Shown here: piece by piece, positions 1 through 11,181 of the stretch | How the letters are laid out: every line of letters begins with the position of its first letter | Position numbering within the stretch: the first letter of the stretch is position 1 | Assembly (NCBI GenBank): GCA_031763025.1 | Contig: JASSKH010000003.1 | Span: 8,324,578 to 8,388,577 of the forward strand | Source of the DNA: Macrocystis pyrifera | Taxonomy: Eukaryota; Sar; Phaeophyceae; Laminariales; Laminariaceae | DNA: 64,000 nucleotides | Direction: 5' to 3' | Notes under the pieces: model-generated | Databases searched by the model: none | Seen by the model: the letters and a program-made list of their open reading frames with translations, nothing else | What the model was told of the DNA's origin: nothing | Position numbers and translations under genes: made by a program

Positions 1-1469
1 CCTCTGTCTGCTACTGATTAAGAATCGATATTATTATAATAGTATTGATACGGCAGTAATTGCAGTACCTCTGGTACGACATAGTTAAAGAGGGGGGAAC
101 AAACCCGTCATCCACCCCTGCCCTCCGCTCGACCAGGTCTGCTTTGTTTGGTAGTCGAGAACCTCATGGAGGCCGGGGGGACGGAAACGTGGCACGGCCA
201 GGAGATATGGAAAGTTGGCCGAGAGGAATAGGAGTGATGAACGCTGATACCCATTTAGGTTCTCATTGTGTATTGATGCATGCAGTGACAGTTAACTGTG
301 CGTCGGATATATATATATAAGGATACATGCCGCCCCCCAAAATAGTTCTTTAGGTTATTATGATGACCACCGGGCTTGGTTGCGTTGCGTTCGGCGACGC
401 GAGAGGGTTTGGGTCAGAGATCACGATAGTGAGACCGAACGTGCGAGGCGAAACCGGTGGTAGAGGTGGGGATGCACCTGTCTGTGCATTTTTTTCCTGA
501 GGCTCTGATATGATATCCTCTCTCCCCTGTGGCGGCACTATGATTTGTAGCAAGCGTCTCCTGATCAAACCTGGCAGGCGTTATCGCCTGGCTTTCTGAT
601 GAATACCTTTGTGCCCCTTCATTCAGAATACATCTGGCGAGGAAAACAGAGCAGATTCTTCGCTTGAGAGGAGCTCTGTAACCGCGCACCCAAACTCTCG
701 GCTTCGAAATGAAATTAATCAACGCTTCATCAACGCGACGATCAATCCCACATATATTATATATGGCCTCGTATACTGCTCGTGTGTGACGAAACGTATG
801 GTAAAAAGCAAAACCATGTTGGATACAATAATAGCCCCTGTCGATTTCGTAGCTCTATATATACCCAGACACCCACACGCCGGCTTGAAATGCATATTCC
901 AAAACTTAGCCCGCGTTGACAAATTTGGTATGGTTTCCTGGTACGTACGTGAACGACTGCAACGAAAAAAATGTAAGAAAACAACACGATGTCGGGTAGC
1001 GTGTGCGTGTTCTTTACATTGAGCCGTTCTTTCTACCCGTCGACATCTAGCACCACCACAGTTAGTGTCCGTACCGATTCTTCAATCCTAGAGAGATGAA
1101 ATGTTCTGTTTGTAATAAAACTACGATACTGCAGTACATTGTTACGTACGTAGTAAGCACAGCAGAGTAGGCAATGTAAAGCCATTTCACCATACATACT
1201 GGATAAGACGGGCACGACATACATATTCTATGAAAGAGGGAAAACGAAAGAAACAAAGAAAAACACGAAACGGAGAAAAAAACAGAAAGAGACACCGAGG
1301 AAAAATTACAAGAAAAAACTGTCGTGCCTCCCCGCAGAGGATGTGGCAGACACACGAAAAGAACGAGCTAAACAGAAAACGCCACTACATATAAACAGAC
1401 TGAGAACCAAGGGAAAATGACACAGACAGGCAAACCGAAGCACCAAGCACCCTCCAGGTAGCCGCAGCA
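1..1469. other. intergenic sequence, no gene seen
   Basis: No frame here shows a recognisable domain or a convincing exon. A short TA run lies near 308-318. The stretch 1230-1310 is strongly purine-rich. The short open frames on both strands have no consistent codon pattern. Confidence 0.5.
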
Positions 1470-1470
1470 G

Positions 1471-1805
1471 TTTTTGGTACGAGTAGCATAGCCAGGTTCT
1501 TCCTACTAGTCCGCCTGGGACCTTGCTACCCTGTCGTCTCCGTCCTGCGTTCGTTAACTATACCCCGCCCCTCGGCGTCAGACAATCTGAAACAAGCAAA
1601 GCAGGCTCGTCATCCACCCACGCCACGCGACTCCTTCTTGAGGCTTATCGACAGAAGAAAGGAAGAGAAAGAAATAAAATAAGAATCACAGAGGACCAAG
1701 CGAAGGAAGACCACGTTCGAACAAGCTGCACCAGTTGGCGGGCACGAGTAGCATAGGCATGTTCTACTTCCTAGTCGGCCTGGTGGCTTGCTAACCTGTC
1801 TGCCA
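1471..1805 (+). repeat. diverged direct duplication (two copies)
   Basis: A segment at about 1478-1545 recurs at about 1745-1810. Both copies contain GTACGAGTAGCATAG or GCACGAGTAGCATAG, then GTTCT..CTTCCTA, CTAGTC..GCCTGG and CTTGCTA.CCTGTC. The copies are about 265 bp apart and clearly diverged. They may be terminal or internal repeats of an old mobile element, but I cannot name a family. Confidence 0.55.
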
Positions 1806-2391
1806 TCTCCTTCCTACTTCCGCCCACCGCGGTTTCCCTTCTACCCCTCCCGTTTCCCCCCGTCTCCGCATTCCCTCGGTCGGGTTCCCTTGCACTCCTC
1901 CTGTTACCCCCCCTCTGCCTATTCCCTTGGACACCACCCACGGCGGATGCGCGGCGCTGCCTACTCAGCTGTGCTTCATCCTCGTGCCACCTCAACATGA
2001 TCCGTTCGGCTGCTTCGAGGACCCACCGGTACCACTTCCCCGCCGTTTTTGCTGCAGTGGACCACAGTGCGGTCTCAACTCCATACCACGAGGGGGCAAG
2101 TTCCGTTGACCCTTCGGTTGCTCGGAACTCCCTAAGGTCTTCGACTATATGCATCTATGCCAAGTCTCAAACTGTCCGTGGTTCCGCAGTTTAGTAGCCA
2201 CACCGATCAGAACGGGTTTGGCCTTTGGCCCAAATATCCGTACCCATAGTCAGATATAGTCGTCCAAGAACTCGCGCCCGTTTGGCATGAAGGGGTTTCA
2301 CACCGCAAAGGGCGGGACATAAACGGGAGAGGCTACCGGGTGGAACCGAAATATCGAAAGGTAGAAGGCGAGACAGAGCAGGAGCTAACAA
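1771..2391 (-). pseudogene. possible relic of a mobile-element coding region, unidentified
   Basis: Two neighbouring minus-strand frames (2154-1771 and 2391-2191) have non-repetitive composition. The first ends in an Arg/Gly-rich basic tail and has an aromatic stretch WYRWVLEAAERIMLRWHEDE. This could be a decayed protein of a mobile element, because a direct duplication lies beside it. No catalytic motif is visible, so this is a weak inference. Confidence 0.25.
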
Positions 2392-2766
2392 TCGTTTTTT
2401 TCTTCCTCATGCTCGATGTTCTAAGTTGAGCTGGAAGATACACAATTAATTTCAGTTAAGACTGTACTCTACCATATATACCTGGTATTATGTATACCTG
2501 GTATTGCTTACCAGGTACTACCTGGTAATAGGTTTCCTTGTTGGGGCTCCACTTGATCTTTATTCTGCATGATTTCTGGGAATATGCTGTGAACGTTTGT
2601 TTATGAATGATTGTGACCTTGAAGTTCAGCGTTCTGCATGTTCGGAAGCAGTGTGTGGTGTTCGTATATCGCATGTATGATGATTTACTCTTAGTACCTG
2701 CATATAGTCTGAAACGGTGCCGGTAAACGAAAAAAAACTGCATTATTAAATCGACTTGTGACGATA

Positions 2767-2872
2767 TTACGGGCGACCATAGTAAATAGGACCTACGTTA
2801 CACACAAAAACCTCTATATTTCCCTATTTTGTACAGACAATATTTGGTCCTACTTACTATGGCCCCCCGTAA
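2767..2872 (+). mobile_element. palindromic TA-MITE, copy 1
   Basis: First of 15 copies of a short element with inverted ends, TTACGGGGGACCATAGTAAA at the left and its complement at the right. The target dinucleotide TA flanks it. There is no coding capacity. The asymmetric core (ACAAAAACC... AACAATATTTGG) sets the orientation. TA duplication suggests mobilisation by a Tc1/mariner-type transposase. Confidence 0.85.
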
Positions 2873-4119
2873 ATATACCAGAGGTATACACTTCAAAAAT
2901 TTCGTTCAGTACCTGCATTAAAAACATGGGCGGTATGTCGGGGGCAAAGATGTCAGGAGACAGCATTTTCTCCCCCCTTGAAAAACAGCAATTGATTTTT
3001 CCTTTTGACATGCCATGACTGACACCAAACCACCAGGTTTTTTTTGGTGAAACACTCGGCCCCGCACCCTTGACAGCGCACGTGTTTGCACGCTTGACAT
3101 GTCTCCTGACGACTCCTGACATCTTTGGTCAGGGGGGGAGGGTGGAGGATGCGGAACGCGTTCGACACCTATACCGCTACACGTCGAAACCTCGATAACT
3201 CGATATCTGGTATAATATATCGATTTTTTTCGTACGATATGCATCCAACACTATTAATACTATTATTAATAATATTAATGTGGGGAGGACCCCCAGGTTC
3301 GACTCGACATCTGTGGCACTTCCCTTTCTTAGAGGGTGTAGCGTGTAGGACAAGCCAGGATTTGATATAGGATCGGTACGGACGATCTCACGAACAACCA
3401 TCAACGATGATGGAAGAGGAAGAGACAGCAGTGTGTGCGAGGCACGGGCCTTGCATTCCAATCCGCAGTGACTACCGCTTTGTCACGGGACAATGTCACT
3501 GCTGACGACATCTCTGCTGACGACAACAAATAGTCATGGAATAAGGGTGACCACAGTCGTACAATATAAGATATACGGATATCCACGACCTCGGCGAATG
3601 GTGGGACCTCCGCGGGACAATACCCATGCGACGGTCTGGTCGAGAACCTGGAACCCACATTAATAGACGTATAGTGCATGCTACCAGTACGTACTTACCA
3701 GGTATGCATGTTGTCGTAGAGTAGGGCATGGGTTTCTTTCTGGTTTCATTTCTGGTTGGTGTCCTTCTTTCCGAGGATGTCGATGGGTGATAAACGTTGA
3801 AGGCTGGTGTTTCTTCTATCTGGGAATGTTTTCGAGGGATCACTGCCTGTCTGTGTTGAAGTTCAGCGTGCTGCGCGTTCTCGGAAGTCAATCATGCACA
3901 AAAAAAAAAACTGTTTTGAATAGACGAACTTTAGCTGCTGTAAAAAAAACAGGCGACTTTTTTTTTTTCGGAACACACGTCATGTATCTCAGGAAGAAGT
4001 GAAAGTATTCGATGAGAACGCCCCCTATATATATCCCGAGTAAATTTGGCTTGCGGGTTCAAAAGCCCGAGGGGCGGTAGCGGCTGTGTGGCAAATGAAA
4101 GGCGATTTCTCACAGATCC

Positions 4120-4145
4120 CCCCCCCCCCCCCCCCCCCCCCCCCC
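4120..4145 (+). repeat. poly(C) tract
   Basis: Uninterrupted run of about 26 C. Similar runs of 12-35 C or G are scattered across the window, often next to the poly(C)-linked repeat family. Confidence 0.9.
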
Positions 4146-4250
4146 GACATGTTGTTGTTTTGCTGTTGTACGATAAACGTTGCAGGAAGCTGGCGCATGT
4201 TGTTGCTGGTCGGACCGAATTACTTGAAATTAGAGGGGACGCCCCGTCTA

Positions 4251-4361
4251 TCACGGGGGACCATATTAAAATAGAACCTACCTACGTTACACTCAAAACC
4301 CTATATATTTACGTATTATTAACAATATTTGGTCCTATTTACTATGTATGGTCCCCTGTAG
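4251..4361 (+). mobile_element. palindromic TA-MITE, copy 2
   Basis: Same family and orientation as the copy at 2767. The left end is TCACGGGGGACC and the right end GGTCCCCTGTAG. TA lies on both sides. It carries a small internal duplication near the right end. Confidence 0.85.
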
Positions 4362-5378
4362 TAGGCTACACATTAACTATTACTTGAAATTGGACTAGGC
4401 ATGAGTCGGTGTTTTTTTTTCAGATGCAGCAGCGCAGTCACAGTGCTGCTGCTATAGAAGGGACACACACACGTTTATGCAAGCAGGCAGTACGTATACG
4501 CATATATATATATATATGCCATTTCATGATCATCGTGTAATGAGGGAGAAGGGCGAAACAAAAAGGGGCGGCAGAAAGGGGTGGGCGTAGCACGTCGATG
4601 TTACGCTGACAGTACATACAGTAGTAGTGGGTTGGTTACGTGCTGGAGCTAAGACTTACAGTAATAGGTTTCTTTTTGTTTCCGGATGTCCCTTTCTTGT
4701 TCTTTCTGGGGGTTCTGAAAAGAGTGACGGACGGAAGGAAGTTGAAGCTCGTCATCATCATGCTGCATGTATGTATGCGCGTTGGAGGCGAGGAGGGGTG
4801 CGCGAACATTTCGGCAGACAGACAGACAGACGGAGTCGATGTGGCCGCTTCGGATCCGTCATGCAAGGGGAAGAAGGGGCGCGGGGGGGAGTCCTTCGCT
4901 CAATCAAGCATGTAAGTGGTGACTGAAGAAATAACGGGGTCCGGTCAAAATCGGTGTGGTGGGCGGTGATGGGACGAGGAAACACTACATACAGCAGTAC
5001 ACACGCGGCCGTTTGAAGAAGTGTACGTTTGTTTGACGTCGCCGTCCAGGTCACGGGTGGGTTCGAACCTCAGTTCGAACGTTTTTTTTACAGAAACGCT
5101 TGCTGCGCGTGCCTAAAAAACAAAACACACCTCCCTGGATCCCCAGGTATTTAAACAAACTAGGTAGGTCAGCGTACGGCCGTACACGGTACCGACGCCC
5201 CAAAGATCCCGCCGTTCAGACGGGGGCAGAGTGATACAAGGATTACCCTGGGCTGGGTATTCGATCGTTCTTTTACCCCTATCATAGCTCAGTATTGGGT
5301 GGTACCATCACATAGACCACTAGCTGATACTACAGCCTAGCTATATACCAGGGATTAGTTAGTTTTGGTAAAATGCTA

Positions 5379-5486
5379 TTACGGGGGACCATAGTATACA
5401 TAGTAAATAGGACCAAATATTGATCGTAAAAATAGTCAAATATGTAGGTTTTTGTGTAAGGTCCTATTTACTATGGTCGTCCGTAC
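5379..5486 (-). mobile_element. palindromic TA-MITE, copy 3
   Basis: Reverse-oriented copy: the GGACCAAATATTG core side comes first. The ends are TTACGGGGGACC and GGTCGTCCGTAC, with TA flanks. Confidence 0.82.
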
Positions 5487-5612
5487 TATTAATAACTACC
5501 AGGTAACTGCTTGCATAACGAAGCATGGTTGAGAGCGGTATTGGAGGAAAATATATACTAAGCCATTTTGACTGAGCTACTTATATATGATGGTATTATT
5601 ATTGTTATTTTT

Positions 5613-5616
5613 TTCT

Positions 5617-5651
<35 letters not shown>

Positions 5652-5692
5652 TTCCTCTTCTTCTTTCTTTTTCTTCTTCTTCTTCTTCTTCT

Positions 5693-5758
<66 letters not shown>

Positions 5759-5817
5759 CTTCTTCTTCTTCTTTTTCTTCTTCTTCTTCTTCTTCTTCTT
5801 CTTCTTCTTCTTCTTCC
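5613..5817 (+). repeat. (TTC)n/(GAA)n microsatellite, ~205 bp
   Basis: TTC triplets with scattered CTC and TTT interruptions. They give poly-Leu, poly-Phe and poly-Ser frames on + and poly-Glu, poly-Lys and poly-Arg frames on -, none of which are genes. The tract abuts the 3' end of the minus-strand LINE relic. Confidence 0.95.
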
Positions 5818-5857
5818 AAACTCCATCCCCACACCATCGGTGTGGGTCTGTCATCCC

Positions 5858-6404
5858 CCCCCCTGCTCCTTCTCGCTTCTTGGCTGTCCCTAAGCTGGAG
5901 TTTGAAGCGCGACACCCTCCTCGAAATGGCGACCTGTGTAGTGACCGAGACGATTTGAAGCAGGCGTTCCTTCACCTCCCCTTTCCTTTCCATCGACCCA
6001 CCATCCCTCCCCCCCACGACACTAGCTACCAGCTGGTCGATGAACTTACTGCCCTCTACCCCGAGACGCCAAAAGCTCTCCACTGCTAAAGTGGGAAGTT
6101 TGTGACTCCGCTCGTCAAAGGACACATGTCCCGGACGATCGTAGTGTTGGCGCTTACGCGCCTCGGAAGTAGAGAGAGCTGATCCATCGTGATCAGCACT
6201 GCCTCCTCGCAGGTGTATCTGCGCTTGAGGATCAGCATGGGTGACGTCCAGCAGGATGGACTTCTCCCTATACTCCCTGTTAGGAGCGTCTCGGAGACCT
6301 CCTCTCCTGACGACAATGTCCATCCGCAGATTTCGTTCTACGGTGAACGGCTCGCCGCTCTCCACTTGGGGTTGGATTCCCAGCCGCTTCGACGTATTGG
6401 ACAT
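5858..6404 (-). pseudogene. restriction-like endonuclease domain of the LINE relic
   Basis: In one frame, LRMDIVV (Asp near 6320), SILLDVTHAD (Asp near 6248) and EARKRQHY (Lys near 6155) have the spacing of a PD-(D/E)XK nuclease core: D, then D-V-T, then Lys. It is followed by LAVESFWRLGVEGSKFIDQL, probably the end of the fold. The frame continues into GAA-repeat sequence, which is not part of the protein. Confidence 0.7.
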
Positions 6405-6434
6405 CGCGTGGACCAGCGGTTGGTGCTGACTGAC

Positions 6435-6971
6435 TTACGCCCCTGCTGTGGGACAGATGCGTGCATGGCAGGTGCCCACGTCAACTGCATCGCAGCAGGG
6501 GCACCTTACTGCCACATGCTCCTCTATCCCCATGAAGCGCCTTCCCATGTCCACGAACTCTGCTGCGGGTATGACACGTGGTGAGTCCGTTGGCCTCGCC
6601 CGAAGGCATGCCGTGGCTCCAGCACCCTGTAGACTCCTATAGCGAGCCTTGGCGAAGGCCTTGATCTCGGTCCTACCCAGCGGGTCGCCCCGTCCGGGGG
6701 GGCGCGCTGTTTCGGTAGCTCCTCCAACGAAGAAGTGTTGGCAGCGCGCCGACCATATTTCACCAGCTTGCCCGACTTCTGTTGGGCTTTTGCGCGAATT
6801 GGTGGTTACGGCGTCGTGCGCTGCCAGCATGTCGGCCTCTGGGGGTCTTGGCGCCAGGTCCCCCTCTGCGCCTAGACTCCATTCCAGCCAAGATCCGGGG
6901 ACGATGCCCACCATCGCTTCCTTCGTCACCCCCCATGTGTATCTCCCGCAGGCTGCCTCCCAGCTGAGCAA
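6435..6971 (-). pseudogene. LINE linker and CCHC zinc knuckle
   Basis: The C-terminal part of this frame contains C-x2-C-x8-H-x3-C (RCPCCDAVDVGTCHARIC, about 6504-6453). This resembles the zinc knuckle that lies between RT and endonuclease in R2-type LINEs. A TAA at 6435 interrupts the same frame just before the endonuclease domain. The upstream part has no motif I recognise. Confidence 0.7.
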
Positions 6972-7139
6972 TGGCGCTCGCTTCCGGGACCCTCCCTCCT
7001 CAATTTATCTCTTAACGGGCCTGTGAGGTCTGCTATTAATAGAACCCCCGGCAAGATCCCCACCCTGCTCCCAATGGAGGCCGACATTCTCCTCGCTTCT
7101 GTCGACGACAGCCCTAACCCACCCGCCCCCGTAGGAAGG

Positions 7140-7370
7140 CATCCTAAGGTTTGAGAGTCAGCCGACTACCCGGGCACTCCTCCTGGAAGAACGACTGTGC
7201 CTCCGCCGCTCCCGGTAGGATTTTCTCGTACGCCCACTGCGTCCCTTTGTCTGCCCTTCTACATGCTTCGAAGTGACAGCCCCGGGTCCAGAGCCCTTTC
7301 GAGGTAGCTCATCCGTTGTCCGAGAGATTCGACGGCTATGAGGGCCGCTATTTGTTTGTCGGGCATGTTA
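7140..7370 (-). pseudogene. frameshifted LINE linker between RT and CCHC
   Basis: In a different frame from the RT, the minus strand reads LVNMPDKQIAALIAVESLGQ and then YLERALDPGLSLRSM. This looks like the continuation of the LINE protein, so at least one frameshift separates it from the RT block and another restores the frame before the zinc knuckle. Confidence 0.55.
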
Positions 7371-8090
7371 ACGAGGCAGCGCGCAAGACGGTCCGCGCCT
7401 AAGATACCTCAATACTTCCATTGCTCGCCCCCGTACGTATTCTTCCGTGCCGATCGGGACATCCGCCACCATCACCCCCCCTTCGTCTGCGATGCGGACC
7501 TCAACGCTTTCCAGTAGTGAAATTTCCTCCGCCGTCGGGGCGTGCCCTTTGGGTGGTAGTGCTACTGGTTTGGCGGCGTTGACCACAATACCGATGTCCT
7601 TTAGCTCTCGCCGGAGGACGGCGAATGCTCTAACCGTGTTGGCCGTGATCCCCGTAAGGCCGAGAGAGACATCGTTCATGTACGCGAAGGCTTCCACTCC
7701 TTCTTCCTCGAATTCCTGTCGCAATCGCTTCAACCCCGGTCGCTACGCCAGGCAGAACACTGCTGGTTCCACGAGGTCCCCTTGCTGGACACCGCTGGAG
7801 CAAGCGATCGTCCTGGTCTCCCCTGAGTCCGGCCGGCAAAACACGTCTGCTGGTCTTGTGCCGTAGCGTTTATTCACGAACGGCGTGAGCGCTGGCACGC
7901 AGTTTGCCACCTCTTCTAGCACCACCGTCCTTTGTACGGTGTTGAAGGCGTTGGAGCAGTCTGTGATAATGTGCCAGTTGCCCGTCTCGTGTAGCGCCCT
8001 AGCCCTCAATCCCACATGCTCCACTCCGCCGGGTACGGCGAGCCCAAACTGTCTCACCCCTCGGTTATTATTATGCTTGCCATCCGACAT
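7368..8090 (-). pseudogene. reverse transcriptase domain of the LINE relic
   Basis: Visible RT blocks are TDCSNAFNTVQR (palm, first catalytic Asp), then CSSGVQQGDLVEPAVFCLA (the QGD block), then FAYMNDVSLGL. The usual (F/Y)xDD has become YMND, so one catalytic aspartate is replaced by Asn, which alone would disable the enzyme. A TAG at 7743 interrupts the frame between the QGD block and YMND. After YMND the NAAKPVALPP stretch resembles the next conserved RT block. The family assignment to non-LTR RT rests on the QGD spacing and the absence of an integrase or RNase H region. Confidence 0.82.
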
Positions 8091-8382
8091 TGTGTGGTGT
8101 TGTTTCAAAAAAGAATGAGGAACAGAAAGTGAAGAACCCTCCACAAGAAAAGCGCAGCAGTATCATACGACCAATAAAAAAACACATGGAGACAACCACA
8201 ACCAACGACATCCCTCCATCTCACCCACCATAAAACCGCCATTCCCCTCCTTTCCCACTCCCTAAGAAGCATCTACCAAAACCTGCTGTCCATCACAATG
8301 GTTGGTTTATGACTGCTACGCGCATGTTATCCTTTTAGCATATCGAGTACCCCTCCTCCCCCCCCCCCCCCATCCTGCGCGC
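8091..8382. other. no gene seen
   Basis: Sequence upstream of the LINE truncation point. It is A-rich at 8100-8190 and ends in GAGTACCCCTCC plus a C tract at about 8346-8371. That end looks like a very short 3' remnant of the poly(C)-linked family. Confidence 0.45.
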
Positions 8383-8452
8383 TGTGGTCATACGACTACG
8401 GCCATGCATGAGATCGAGTACATCTCTCCTATCGAGTACCCCCCCCCCCCCG
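8383..8452 (+). repeat. poly(C)-linked repeat, strongly 5'-truncated
   Basis: Starts within GGTCATACGACTACGGCCAT and ends ATCGAGTAC followed by 10 C. It shares the constant 3' end of the family described at 33947. Confidence 0.8.
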
Positions 8453-8996
8453 CCCCCTCCTTGCCTAAATGGCGGGGTCTTTGGGTTGATGATGATGAAA
8501 ATGGCCACAGCGCTTTTAACAAACGACTGACCCCGCTGACATGGCGACACCACGTCTAGCGATCCCACCGTTCGTCTCATCGCGGCGAGTATGGTAACTC
8601 AGATCCAGACGACGCCTCGCGTAACCCCCGCGGTCATCCCTTGGCCAGGGAGATTCGATTCGGGACACAAACCGCAAGCGTTAGTTGAAAAATAAGCATT
8701 CGACTCGCTAATTGTGGGCGATGTCACCATACTGTAGTCCATCGGACGTGTGAGATTATAACCTGTGTTCTCGACGACGACGGCGACGACGACAACAGTG
8801 ACAACACACGCACCACTCATGGTTCGTTTCTTGTGGCACCGCAACACGATGAGGCAGTGTATATGTCTATATTTAGGGCACATGGGGCGCGCCCACCTAC
8901 TACTACGTGTAATGTCAACCTGGTACGCACTGCTACAGAGTGCTACACCACTACTGCTACTGCTACTATTCTTAATTCTTCAACTGCACTAATATA

Positions 8997-9101
8997 TTAC
9001 GGGGGTCTATAGTAAATAGGACCTAGGGTATACACAAAAACCTATTTGTTTCCCTATTTATACTAACAATATTTGGTCCTATTTACTATGGTCCCCCGTA
9101 A
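8997..9101 (+). mobile_element. palindromic TA-MITE, copy 4
   Basis: Ends TTACGGGGGTC and GGTCCCCCGTAA, flanked by TA on both sides. Forward orientation by its core. Confidence 0.88.
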
Positions 9102-9158
9102 TACTACTGTTCTACTACTGTTCTACTACTACGACTACTACTACCACAACCAATACTA

Positions 9159-9160
9159 CT

Positions 9161-9251
<91 letters not shown>
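9159..9251 (+). repeat. (TAC)n microsatellite
   Basis: About 30 uninterrupted TAC/ACT triplets, preceded by a degenerate TAC stretch from 9104. It begins right after MITE copy 4. Confidence 0.95.
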
Positions 9252-9252
<1 letters not shown>

Positions 9253-9297
9253 TAGACTACTGACCACTACTCTTCTGAACAGAGTACTCTGTACTCT

Positions 9298-10563
9298 CTC
9301 CTGCTACACCGCAGTGCGCTGCCCACCAACCCTGACTTGAAGCTCCTCCCCCCTAGAAAGTCTGCCAGGTATATCGAGAGAGCTGCATTCCGTCGCCCCG
9401 TACTGCAAGGGGTTGAACTGCTCGGCTCACTGCTGCATCTTCGCGTACGCACATTTGGGACTTGGGGAGCAAATAACTCGTTCTCCTACAGTGGCAAACC
9501 AGCTGGCGTTTTTAAAACGGGAGCAGCATGGTGGCCCCTTTTAAAGAACCTGAGGCCCCCTATTGATTGAGCGTTTCGTCCACGTTATCGGACCAGGTCC
9601 CTTAAAGTGAGAAAAAAAACTGCGCGGACAAATTTGGGATCCCTCTTTAAAGCTACGTACCGTGATTTTCCTCATCGCAGAGTCCCTTAAAGGGGGACAC
9701 CTATTCAGCACTAATCTCAACTATTAATACGAGTATCTACAATCTATTCTGCTGTACAACAGGAGTAATATAAAAGACCTGGTCTCGGTGCATACTACGA
9801 CACAGACTACTGACTGTGTAGTGTCTGAAGCCTGCAAAAAAAACGTGATGCCAGGTACATGCAGTAGCTGGTTTGGTAGGTGGCCCTTTTTAACTCTCGA
9901 AGGGCTGCAGTCCCGTTTCGGAGACAGACCACTCCAACTTTAAGTACTTTGTCCTCATAGGGTCAAGGGACTTCACGATAAGGAAAACCGCCACATAATA
10001 ACGGAATTAAGATCTCTCCGCACATTTTTTTCCACGCTAAGGGAACTCGTCCGTTATAGTGGACGAAACTCTCAACGAGAGATCCCGCGGGTCTCTTAAA
10101 AGGGGGGCCACCACACTGCTGTCTCCCGCTTTTAAAACGCCACCTAGGTTGCTATAAAAAAGAGTTATTCGCTCCTCGTCCCCCCGGTCCTCCCCACGTG
10201 CCAGATGCTGTGCGTACGTATACCGCTGTACTACTACTGCCTCTGTACTACTACGACAGTATTTAAAGTACTGCTGCTGCTGTGTACTGCGCCTCCCGCG
10301 TGCTACGAGTGAAGCGATCCGCAAGGTCAATATGGCGTTTCTTCTCGCGCACGCAAACCAGTCAAGCAAGCAGGTCGACACGGGACTGTTACAGCGACTG
10401 ACTGATAATTACAACAAGCAGTACAGCAGTAGTAGATGCAGTGAGCCCCATGCCGTTCATTCAACCTCTTGCAGTACTACGCTACAGGACGCAGCTCTCT
10501 CGGTTTTCCTGGCAGACGTTCTAAGGGCGAGCTTTGTGGTGAGGGCTGGGTAGCGTAGTGCGA
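9298..10563. mobile_element. foldback-like element with long diverged inverted arms
   Basis: The left arm at about 9298-9690 is matched in reverse by the right arm at about 9966-10563. Shared blocks, left versus reverse complement of right: GTCTGCCAGG..ATCGAGAGAGCTGC, TACTGCAAG.GGTTGAA, GGCTCACTGC, AATAACTC, GGCGTTTT.AAAACGGGAG, GGTGGCCCC, GTTTCGTCCAC and AGTCCCTT. The right arm carries an extra segment at about 10190-10430, and the loop is 9690-9966. No transposase is seen. Long imperfect inverted arms around a short loop suggest a non-autonomous foldback-type DNA transposon. Confidence 0.7.
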
Positions 10564-11181
10564 TGCAGCAGAACAATATAGTACTAGTAGGTAGGTGTAT
10601 TTTGCGGAAGAAGCACGGTTAGGCTATATAGCCACATTGATGAGAAGTACGGCAGGCGGCCATTGTCGACACCGGCATTCGTTGTAAATGACCAAATACA
10701 GAGGGAGTCAGGGCACCCGGGGGCTGGGATGTAACCCCCCCCCCCCCTTCCCTTCCGCAGGAAGGGATAAAAAAATATTTTTTTTAGGTGCACGTTGTCA
10801 GAGGGCTAAAGGACTACACACCTGGTGGTGTGGTATTTTTTTTACGTGCGTACCCATTCGTTTTTTTTGTTTCGTATGATTAGTAATAATAGTGTGGCAG
10901 TGCAGAAGACGTGTACATCTCGTGCGCATACAAAGGCGTTTTGCTTCCCCCCACTCATGTACCTGGTACTTGTACCCGTAAATGACACCATACAATTTAC
11001 CCGTGCTACTTGTACTGATTCGAAAAGCGTTCTGGATTGCTGCTTCGTTGGGCACTGCGTCGTCATGTGGTTCAACGGGCATGCATGCCTGGTACACAAT
11101 AAATGGCACGTGTGTGTTGTAATGCAGAGTAAGTGTCAGTAAGTACAAATAGTCGAGAACCGAGCCGTCGCCGACAGTAGG
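10564..11181. other. no gene seen
   Basis: Contains a C tract near 10735 and short T or A runs. Frames on both strands are short and lack motifs. Confidence 0.45.

Larger units (their letters stand above)
2400..5610. other. repeat-rich intergenic sequence
   Basis: This stretch holds three palindromic MITE copies (listed separately), an AT-rich run at 3247-3280, a poly(C) tract at about 4120-4145, and CCAGGTA-type short repeats at 2480-2530. No exon or domain is seen. Confidence 0.5.
5830..8090 (-). mobile_element. 5'-truncated, broken LINE (R2/CRE-like, restriction-like endonuclease type)
   Basis: Read on the minus strand, this relic runs from reverse transcriptase (about 8090-7368), through a linker (7367-6972), to a CCHC zinc knuckle (about 6503-6453) and a PD-(D/E)XK-like endonuclease domain (about 6404-5860). 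This order matches LINE clades that use a C-terminal restriction-like endonuclease, such as R2, CRE and NeSL. The start of the RT and everything 5' of it is missing near 8090, as expected from incomplete reverse transcription. In-frame stops fall at 7743, 7368 and 6435, and compensating frameshifts lie in the linker, so it is dead. The 3' end runs into the GAA/TTC tract. The clade is inferred from domain order. Confidence 0.8.

Noticed and set aside
5045-5085. GGGTTCGAACCTC followed by a T run, resembling a tRNA B box and terminator
   Set aside because: No A box or cloverleaf can be drawn upstream on either strand.
5558-6404. Long frames rich in Glu, Lys, Arg or Phe, Leu, Ser
   Set aside because: They are translations of the GAA/TTC microsatellite. 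Only the part upstream of it on the minus strand (6404-5858) is LINE protein.
9073-9255. Poly-Leu frame
   Set aside because: Translation of the (TAC)n tract.
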